Source: Lentisphaerae bacterium WC36 (GTDB lineage Bacteria > Verrucomicrobiota > Lentisphaeria > Victivallales > SZUA-371). Taken from it: DNA of 64,000 nucleotides. The notes beneath the pieces were generated by a model. The model saw nothing but the letters and a program-made list of their open reading frames with translations, was not told the DNA's origin and did not search any database. Positions 7,791 through 13,323 of this stretch are shown here, one piece after another. The stretch is from assembly GCA_020683205.1 (NCBI GenBank), contig CP085689.1, positions 2,970,230 to 3,034,229 on the forward strand, given 5' to 3'. The position numbers and the translations under genes are program-made. How positions within the stretch are numbered: position 1 is the first letter of the stretch; each line of letters begins with the position of its first letter.

Positions 7791-9413
7791 CTAATCAACT
7801 GTAAATACTCCATCGATTTCAGGCTCATCCGTAAAATCGGAATCGTCATCCTTGCAATCAATTTCATATTGAAAAGCTTCTTTTAATTTTATATTTGTCT
7901 CTTTATCAATAACCTTTTCAATATCTGATAGTTTCATTTTTCTTATTGCTTCTTCACAGTAAAACTTAGCTAATTCTTCTTTTTCATTAAATCCTTTTCT
8001 TAAGTAAATAACAGCCTCTTCAATTGGTAAAAGATATAAAAGCTCATATAAGGCTCCACGAATATTTTTATTTTTATTGTTCAAACCTTCAATAATTAAT
8101 TGTTTAGTTAATGGCTCATCTTGTTTCATACTTAGAACTATTGCTGCTACTTCATTTCTACCATCTGGATACTTAGCTTTTTGTGTTTTATTTCCTGATT
8201 TATATATTTTTCTTAACTGTGAGGAGAGCAACTGTTCCTTATTTTCAGGGGCGTAATAAGTTATGATGGAAATATCATCTCGTGAAACAATTTTTTGTTG
8301 GCATTTTTCTTCAACCATCTTTAAAATTCTTTGATCTTGAAAACCATTTTTTGCTAAAAAGCAAATTGCCTTATATAAAATCATCTTATTATAAAATTCT
8401 GCTGTGGCGATTTTTTTAACAAAAATCTTAAAAATAAGCTTAGCATCATTTTCTGTTAAAGGTGTGGGTTCATAGTTACGTTCAGCATCTGAGAACTCAG
8501 TAGTTATTTTTTCTTCAATCCATTCAAAAGACCCTTTTTCTGGTTTTGTTAAAACATAGTCATAGCAGTTCTTTTTTAAACCATGAAAAATGCCCTTCTT
8601 ATCAAATACTATTTCTGCAGTTACTAACCTTCGCCCACTAGGATATTGAAAAGTGAATAAATTCCCCTTTGTTACTATTGGTTTCCCAAGAATTTCAATT
8701 ACTTGTTCTTTACTCATATCTTTGTTTAAAAATCCTGCTCTATTATACGTCTTCTTTGCAAATACTACAGCTTCACTTAAAGTAGCAGATTTTTTTAACT
8801 TCATGCTAGAAGTTATTTCTAAAAAAATGTCTTGATGCACTGGTAAATGAGTCCATTCAAAAGTTTCTAAACGCCATCCATTGGAGAAAATCTGTACAGT
8901 CTTAGCATCGCCACTACGTAAAAGAGAAAATCGCAACAACGTTTTTTTATTAACCAAAAAAACATGATGGAAAATTGGGCCGCATAAACAATAATTAGGA
9001 CGGTAATCTTCTGCTCTTTTTAGAGCCATTTTATAATAAATGTTGTCACCAATTTTTAGAAAATAATCACGAGAAAAATTATTATCACTCTCTTTTTTCC
9101 CTTGCTGTTTGATTTCTAATTTAATATCTGGATGGTCAGGATAACTAAAAGAGATAAATTCATCTTCAAAAGTTTTCCAATTTACAAAACTTTTTTTGGC
9201 AGCAACAGCTCGCAATTTTTCATCTTTAAAAGCTTGTAATTTTCGCGGCATTATTTTTCCCGAATATTTTTGATAACTTTTGTCTATTGGAATAATTAAA
9301 ATTTTTTCTTTAATTTCTTGAGCTGAAAGCCGTTTCGCTTGTACAAAATTAGCACTCATTAAAGTAACACCAATTAAAACCAATAACCCAAATCTTTTAA
9401 ATCCATCTACCAT
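7791..9413 (-). CDS. Hypothetical secreted protein, intact member of a tandem paralogue pair
   Basis: The 540-residue protein has a Sec signal peptide (about 1-26, ending FVQA). Next come a domain with aromatic repeats (about 27-215) and a segment with the motif KDMSKEQVIEILGKPIV (about 235-255), which resembles the SmpA/BamE-type 'MTxxqVxxlLGxP' element. A helical C-terminal half follows, with HEAT-like stretches around LIIEGLNNKNKNIRGALYELLYLLP, and an acidic tail. I know no family for the whole. An AAGGAG site lies nine bases before the ATG at 9413. Its stop lies 26 bases beyond the pseudogene start, so the copies were in one unit. I infer a periplasmic or outer-membrane-associated role from the signal peptide only. 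Confidence 0.7.
   Translation of the reverse strand: MVDGFKRFGLLVLIGVTLMSANFVQAKRLSAQEIKEKILIIPIDKSYQKYSGKIMPRKLQAFKDEKLRAVAAKKSFVNWKTFEDEFISFSYPDHPDIKLEIKQQGKKESDNNFSRDYFLKIGDNIYYKMALKRAEDYRPNYCLCGPIFHHVFLVNKKTLLRFSLLRSGDAKTVQIFSNGWRLETFEWTHLPVHQDIFLEITSSMKLKKSATLSEAVVFAKKTYNRAGFLNKDMSKEQVIEILGKPIVTKGNLFTFQYPSGRRLVTAEIVFDKKGIFHGLKKNCYDYVLTKPEKGSFEWIEEKITTEFSDAERNYEPTPLTENDAKLIFKIFVKKIATAEFYNKMILYKAICFLAKNGFQDQRILKMVEEKCQQKIVSRDDISIITYYAPENKEQLLSSQLRKIYKSGNKTQKAKYPDGRNEVAAIVLSMKQDEPLTKQLIIEGLNNKNKNIRGALYELLYLLPIEEAVIYLRKGFNEKEELAKFYCEEAIRKMKLSDIEKVIDKETNIKLKEAFQYEIDCKDDDSDFTDEPEIDGVFTVD
9099..9413 (-). repeat. 315-bp near-identical tract, copy in the intact gene
   Basis: This is the partner of 7451-7765. 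The four mismatches are all transitions and all change an amino acid: Asp/Gly, Leu/Ser, Gly/Glu and His/Arg. Confidence 0.9.
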
Positions 9414-9508
9414 CTTAACACTCTCCTTATAAATGAAAAATCATTGAAAATATATTTAATATAAATTAAAATTAAACAAGAAGAAATACAAATTTTTATT
9501 AAATATTT

Positions 9509-9900
9509 TTATTTTGTAAGTCGTTGATGTAGATTTAAAGAATCTAAAAAGGTAGCGTTCTGTTCAAACATCTCACTAAGTTTATCGTCATCAATAATTA
9601 TTTTAAGTTAACTCTTGATGTCCATCATCAGTCCATATATTTCTAAATCCCAAACAAAAAGAAAACTGCACTATCTTCAGACAAAATAATAAAATTCTTA
9701 AAACCTAGCGCACTGTTTTGAAGGCAATATTTCATAGCAGATTCTGCTATATCGACAAACTCTTTAGAAACAATTTATCTATTTCAAAATTTTCAGTTGA
9801 GAGGCCCCTTGCTTATAATTGTGGAAAATTTTGATTAAAGTAATACTTCCATAAACAAAAAGTAACTATTTTTAGCCAAAATTTCTGCCACAAATTTAAC
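9509..9900 (-). pseudogene. Remnant of a decayed gene between the paralogue pair and uvrC
   Basis: This 390-bp stretch has no intact gene, but the minus strand reads protein-like in pieces. One piece is FVDIAESAMKYCLQNSALG followed by FKNFIILSEDSAVFFLFG. Another, after a frame change, is KIIIDDDKLSEMFEQNAT and on to LNLHQRLTK with a TAA at 9509-9511. Several stop codons and at least one shift separate the pieces. I do not recognise the family. The mixture of open, amphipathic peptide and stops suggests a gene in advanced decay next to another decaying gene. Confidence 0.4.
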
Positions 9901-9937
9901 TTTTCATATATTATATCACATTTTAATTATTCAATTA

Positions 9938-11407
9938 CTACTTGCCTTTTTTCAGTGCGGCGACGATTTCTTCAGCTAATTTTTCTCCAACTCCCGACAT
10001 TCTTTCTTGAATTTCAATTGCTGTTGCTTTACGAAGTTCACGTACTGATCCAAATTCTTTAAGCAATGCAATTTTACGCTTTGTTCCAACCCCTGGAATT
10101 TCATCTAACAATGACTCTTGAAGTCGTTTATTACGCAAACTACGATGATAAGTAATCGCAAATCGGTGCGCTTCATCTCGTAATGTCTGCAACAACCTCA
10201 ACGCACTACGGTGATGGTCTATTAAAATTGGCTCAGATTGATTTGGTTTAAAAACTTCTTCACGTTTTTTTGCTAATCCAATCACTGGAAATGGCGGACA
10301 ACCAATCGACTTTAACGCTTCAATAGCTGAACTTAACTGTCCCTTGCCTCCGTCAACCATTAAAAGGTCTGGCAATGGTCTACCCTCTTTTAATTTGCGT
10401 GAGAAATGACGCGTAATAACTTCATTCATCATCGCAAAGTCATCTATCTGATGAACGGTTTTAATACGAAACCGCCGATATTTTCGAGGAGCAGGTTTGC
10501 CATTTACACAACAAACCATGCTTGCAACGGCTAATTCTCCACTGATATTAGAAATATCAAACCCCTCTATCACCAATGGCTTAGTTGGCAACCCTAGAGC
10601 TTTTTGCAAATCATCAACAGCCTCCATGCCAGTAAAAGCTTGAATCTTTGCAAACCTAAAATTACGGTTCTTTGCGCCAAAGGTTTCTTCTAAATTACTA
10701 ATCATATCACGTTGTTTAGCCGCTAATTCAAATTGATTTTTGGTAGCATACTGAGCCATTTTTCCTTTTAAAACATCAGTTAGTTCACGAATATCTCCAT
10801 CAAGAACTCGCAATAATTCATTTACCTGCTGCATATATTCGTTACGGCTGACTTTTTGTAAACATGGAGCACTGCAATCTTTTATGCGTGCAGCTAAACA
10901 ATGACGGTGATCACATTCGTCAGGGATTTTAGCCGAACACATTCGCAATCGAAAATAACGGCTCAAAAATTCAACGGTATCTTTTAGAATATAACCTTTT
11001 GGGAATGGTCCAAAATAACGACACCCATCATCTTTATGAACTCGTGCTAACTGCAATTTCGGATATGGTTCGTTTAAATTAATCTTTATCATCAAAAAAC
11101 GTTTATCATCACGCATCAAAACATTATAACGGGGCGAATATTGTTTTATTAAGCGCGATTCGAGAATCAACGATTCATCTTCATTCTTTACTGTTTGATA
11201 TTCATAGTAAGCAATACTTTTGATTAGAGAGCGCAATTTAGGGTCGGCAGTTTTAAACCGTGATTGTTGAAAATATTGACTCATGCGGCGGCGAAGGTTT
11301 CTTGCTTTACCAACATAGATAACTTTACCAAAACGGTCACGGTAAATATAAACTCCGCTTGCATTTGGTATTTTACTGTTCTTAAAATTTTCTCTTGGTA
11401 TACTCAT
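9938..11407 (-). CDS. uvrC: UvrABC system protein C (excinuclease), compact form
   Basis: UvrC makes both incisions in nucleotide excision repair after UvrAB loading. Visible in order are: the GIY-YIG nuclease (about 15-95, with GVYIYRDRF and VIYVGKARNLRRRM); the cysteine cluster C-x9-C-x4-C-x7-C-x3-C (RMCSAKIPDEC...CSAPC) that carries iron-sulfur in this family; a UVR motif (about 220-250, QFELAAKQRDMI); the RNase H-like 3-prime... second nuclease domain with FDIS, MVDGGKGQ and RDEAHRFA supplying the D-D-H triad; and tandem helix-hairpin-helix motifs at the end (LDEIPGVGTKRKIALL, MSGVGEKLAEEI). At 489 residues it is about 110 shorter than the common 600-residue form. The loss lies between the UVR motif and the second nuclease. 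The gene stands alone. Confidence 0.95.
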   Translation of the reverse strand: MSIPRENFKNSKIPNASGVYIYRDRFGKVIYVGKARNLRRRMSQYFQQSRFKTADPKLRSLIKSIAYYEYQTVKNEDESLILESRLIKQYSPRYNVLMRDDKRFLMIKINLNEPYPKLQLARVHKDDGCRYFGPFPKGYILKDTVEFLSRYFRLRMCSAKIPDECDHRHCLAARIKDCSAPCLQKVSRNEYMQQVNELLRVLDGDIRELTDVLKGKMAQYATKNQFELAAKQRDMISNLEETFGAKNRNFRFAKIQAFTGMEAVDDLQKALGLPTKPLVIEGFDISNISGELAVASMVCCVNGKPAPRKYRRFRIKTVHQIDDFAMMNEVITRHFSRKLKEGRPLPDLLMVDGGKGQLSSAIEALKSIGCPPFPVIGLAKKREEVFKPNQSEPILIDHHRSALRLLQTLRDEAHRFAITYHRSLRNKRLQESLLDEIPGVGTKRKIALLKEFGSVRELRKATAIEIQERMSGVGEKLAEEIVAALKKGK

Positions 11408-11483
11408 AATAGTACTAAATTTACAACAATCTCAAAAAAAAAGCAATTTTTTTAGTTTTTTTTAAACTTTTTTAAATTTTTAT

Positions 11484-11511
11484 GGAACTTTTGCTCAGAC
11501 TAGCTGTCAAA
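11484..11511 (+). promoter_or_regulatory. ECF/sigmaE-like promoter of sRNA copy A
   Basis: GGAACTT (11484-11490), exactly 16 bp, then TCAAA (11507-11511) is the consensus geometry of sigmaE-type (ECF) promoters. The sRNA copies at 13 kb keep GGAACTT and the 16-bp spacing with TCTAT, while the spacer sequence of this copy is different. Confidence 0.6.
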
Positions 11512-11516
11512 GGTAT

Positions 11517-11580
11517 ATGTAAGTAATCTCTTTCCCTTTTTTTTAATGCCATCGTTGCTCTGCAATGATGGTTTTTTTTT
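11517..11580 (+). ncRNA. Small RNA family member A (about 60 nt, C/U-rich core plus terminator)
   Basis: The predicted transcript begins a few bases after the -10 element. It carries the unstructured core UAAGUAAUCUCUUUCCC followed by eight U, then ends in the hairpin CCATCGTTGC / GCAATGATGG (11549-11558, 11562-11571) with nine T. Two further loci at 13 kb share the 17-nt core and U-run exactly. Their terminator stems have a different sequence with the same fold. No open reading frame is present. A core rich in CUUUCCC is complementary to Shine-Dalgarno regions, so an antisense regulator of translation is the natural guess. It lies 290 bp upstream of the small secreted protein gene at 11870 and is not part of its leader, because the terminator intervenes. 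Confidence 0.65.
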
Positions 11581-11620
11581 GTAAAATTTTAAAGCATTTT
11601 TTTGAAGAATTCTTTAGTTT

Positions 11621-11690
11621 AAAAAAAATAGAGCAAACAGCTAAAGGAGGAAAGCTATTTGCTCTACAGATAATAATAGAAGTGATTTTA
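11621..11690 (-). ncRNA. Candidate small RNA with CCUCCU anti-Shine-Dalgarno loop
   Basis: On the minus strand, TATAAT (11703-11698) is followed by about 70 nt holding a small hairpin (AGATAA/TTATCT). A long terminator hairpin follows (11666-11629, stem TAGAGCAAA-AGCT), and then eight T (11628-11621). The ten-base loop reads UUCCUCCUUU, the exact complement of the AGGAGG ribosome-binding sequence. No reading frame of useful length is present, and no minus-strand gene upstream needs this terminator. The neighbouring -35 match is poor. It is distinct in sequence from the GGAACTT-driven family 40 bp away. It could alternatively be the 3' end of a longer minus-strand transcript. Confidence 0.5.
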
Positions 11691-11869
11691 TCTATTAATT
11701 ATATACGGCATTAATACTCATTACATTAACGCTTTACTCAAGATTTTAACTGTTTTTTATAAAAATAGTTGCAAATAATATTAAAAAGTAGTATAATTGA
11801 GAGCTTTGTTACAACCTTATGGTGAAATAAAATATATTTAAACAATTAATTTAATAACGGGGACTTTTT

Positions 11870-12352
11870 ATGAAGAAAATTTTTATCTATTTGCTTTCTT
11901 TAGTTGTAGTGAGCTTAAGCACACAGGCGCAAAATAACGAAACTAAATTGCCAACGACAACTCAAGAAGCAACTCCAACACAAGTTGATATGTTTTATCC
12001 TCAAATCGAAGAATCAGAAAAATTTGAACATTGGAAATCTCTAGGTGAAGGTTTTTTAGAAAGTGATTATGAACCTTCTGACTATGTATGGGTAATGCCT
12101 GCAAATTTAGGATGGGCAGTGTTTACAGCTGCAGGCAATGCTGTTTGTTGGCCTTTAAAAATTATTGGCAACGCAGCAATGGGAAATTTTGAAGTTGAAA
12201 TGTTAGTTCCTCCAGGTCGTTTCAGCGGTAAATATTTTGGAGTTCCAGGCAGTTATATTTTAGGCGGTCCTTTTTGGGCTTTAGAAAGAGCTCTTTGGAA
12301 GTGGCCTCGCTCATTGTTTAAAAAAGAACCAATGCCAGAACCAATTTTTTAA
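11870..12352 (+). CDS. Hypothetical small secreted protein
   Basis: The 160-residue protein has a Sec signal peptide (about 1-20, ending STQAQ). A Thr/Gln-rich linker follows (about 21-40), then a tryptophan- and glycine-rich body with weakly hydrophobic stretches (MPANLGWAVFTAAGNAVCWPL and VPGSYILGGPFWALERALW). I do not recognise a family. The alternating hydrophobic Trp/Gly segments suggest an envelope-associated or membrane-peripheral protein. A GGGGA-type ribosome site (ACGGGGACTTTTT) precedes the ATG. Its nearest neighbours are the sRNA genes upstream and the acetyltransferase downstream on the same strand, which has its own promoter, so an operon is not required. Confidence 0.65.
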   Translation: MKKIFIYLLSLVVVSLSTQAQNNETKLPTTTQEATPTQVDMFYPQIEESEKFEHWKSLGEGFLESDYEPSDYVWVMPANLGWAVFTAAGNAVCWPLKIIGNAAMGNFEVEMLVPPGRFSGKYFGVPGSYILGGPFWALERALWKWPRSLFKKEPMPEPIF

Positions 12353-12369
12353 ACTTCCTTTTCGGGAAA

Positions 12370-12399
12370 TTGACAATTTTATGCTATAACCTATATTAT
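12370..12399 (+). promoter_or_regulatory. Probable promoter of the acetyltransferase gene
   Basis: TTGACA (12370-12375) and TATTAT (12394-12399) are separated by 18 bp, about 45 bases before the start codon at 12445. Confidence 0.5.
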
Positions 12400-12444
12400 T
12401 CGACATGAATATTACTTAAAATTAATCAAGGGTTATAGTATAAA

Positions 12445-13014
12445 ATGTCACAGCTAACAGAAAAAGAAAAAATGATTACAGGTCAATGGTATCACCCAGG
12501 AGATAATGAATTAGACGTTGACCGCTTCAACTGTAAACTTACTCTGGAAAAATTTAACAATTCAACTACTGATCAATTCAAAGCCAGTCAAAAAATTTTA
12601 AAAGAACTTTTTGGTGCAGCTGGTTCTGACATGCACATAGAAAAAACTTTTAAGTGTGATTACGGCTACAACATCTATATTGGTGATAATATTTATATAA
12701 ACATGGACTGCTTATTTTTAGACTCAGCGCCTATTACAATCGGTAATGGGTCAATGTTTGGACCAGGAGTGCACATATATACTCCAATGCACCCTCTAGA
12801 TGCTGTAGAAAGATCAAATCTAAAAGAATATGCCCTAAAAGTTACAATTGGAAATGATGTTTGGATTGGCGGACGAGCTGTTATTTGTCCAGGAGTTACA
12901 ATTGGTGACGGAGCAGTAATTGGTGCCGGTTCAGTAGTAACAAAAAATGTTCCTGCATTTACTGTATATGGAGGGAACCCCGCAAAGTTTATAAAAAATA
13001 CATTTAAAATTTAA
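12445..13014 (+). CDS. Maltose/galactoside-type O-acetyltransferase (left-handed beta-helix)
   Basis: The 189-residue protein belongs to the Maa/LacA/NodL group, which moves acetyl from acetyl-CoA to a sugar hydroxyl. The N-terminal mac domain (about 5-60, EKEKMITGQWYHPGD) precedes hexapeptide repeats (about 70-185: YIGDNIYINM, ITIGNGSMFGPGV, VTIGNDVWIGGRAVICPGV, TIGDGAVIGAGSVV). The catalytic His lies in YTPMHPLD, equivalent to His115 of LacA. The closing GGNPAKFIK loop is the acetyl-CoA-binding end of the coil. Length is normal. The protein is cytoplasmic, probably trimeric, and its sugar acceptor cannot be read from sequence. Downstream lies the convergent sRNA pair. Confidence 0.9.
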   Translation: MSQLTEKEKMITGQWYHPGDNELDVDRFNCKLTLEKFNNSTTDQFKASQKILKELFGAAGSDMHIEKTFKCDYGYNIYIGDNIYINMDCLFLDSAPITIGNGSMFGPGVHIYTPMHPLDAVERSNLKEYALKVTIGNDVWIGGRAVICPGVTIGDGAVIGAGSVVTKNVPAFTVYGGNPAKFIKNTFKI

Positions 13015-13016
13015 AT

Positions 13017-13079
13017 AAAAAAACCATCTTTGCGGGTTAAACAAAGACGGCTCTAAAAAAGGGAAAGAGATTACTTATA
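13017..13079 (-). ncRNA. Small RNA family member B
   Basis: On the minus strand the locus reads UAAGUAAUCUCUUUCCC plus six U, then the terminator CCGTCTTTG / CAAAGATGG (13050-13042, 13032-13024) with seven T (13023-13017). Core, promoter geometry and terminator fold match copies A and C. It ends three bases from the stop of the convergent acetyltransferase gene, so an A-run, not a terminator, follows that gene on the plus strand. Confidence 0.65.
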
Positions 13080-13084
13080 ATATC

Positions 13085-13112
13085 ATAGACATCTCTTTTT
13101 TATAAAAGTTCC
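13085..13112 (-). promoter_or_regulatory. ECF/sigmaE-like promoter of sRNA copy B
   Basis: On the minus strand GGAACTT (13112-13106) and TCTAT (13089-13085) are separated by 16 bp. Confidence 0.55.
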
Positions 13113-13161
13113 ATACTTTTTTAATTTTTTTCATTTTTTCTTTAAAATATTTTATTTCTAC

Positions 13162-13224
13162 AAAAAAAAACCATCTTTGCGAATTACAAAGACGGCCTTA
13201 AAAAAGGGAAAGAGATTACTTACA
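13162..13224 (-). ncRNA. Small RNA family member C
   Basis: This copy has the same 17-nt core and U-run as A and B, followed by CCGTCTTTG / CAAAGATGG (13195-13187, 13179-13171) and nine T (13170-13162). Copies B and C form a tandem pair 145 bp apart, immediately downstream of the secreted glycosidase gene on the same strand. The rest of 13015-13323 is AT-rich spacer. Confidence 0.65.
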
Positions 13225-13229
13225 ATTAC

Positions 13230-13257
13230 ATAGACATCTCTTTTTTATAAAAGTTCC
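13230..13257 (-). promoter_or_regulatory. ECF/sigmaE-like promoter of sRNA copy C
   Basis: On the minus strand GGAACTT (13257-13251) and TCTAT (13234-13230) are separated by 16 bp, as at copy B. Confidence 0.55.
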
Positions 13258-13323
13258 CTTATTTTTGAAATTTTTAATATTTTTTTTATAAATAGCTCTT
13301 TTAAGCTCAAATAAATTTAAATA

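Noticed and set aside
7112-7867. Start of the broken paralogue at 7867 with an extra 34 residues
   Set aside because: The extra part is antisense-like overlap with the neighbouring gene. The ATG at 7765 has the same signal peptide and upstream sequence as the intact copy.
11643-11652. AAAGGAGGAA as a plus-strand ribosome-binding site
   Set aside because: No start codon follows at a usable distance, and the sequence is the loop of a minus-strand terminator hairpin.
13015-13323. Direct repeat at 13.0-13.2 kb as a CRISPR or IS end
   Set aside because: There are only two copies here and a third, inverted one at 11.5 kb. There are no spacers or cas genes, and the promoter and terminator layout fits sRNA genes better.
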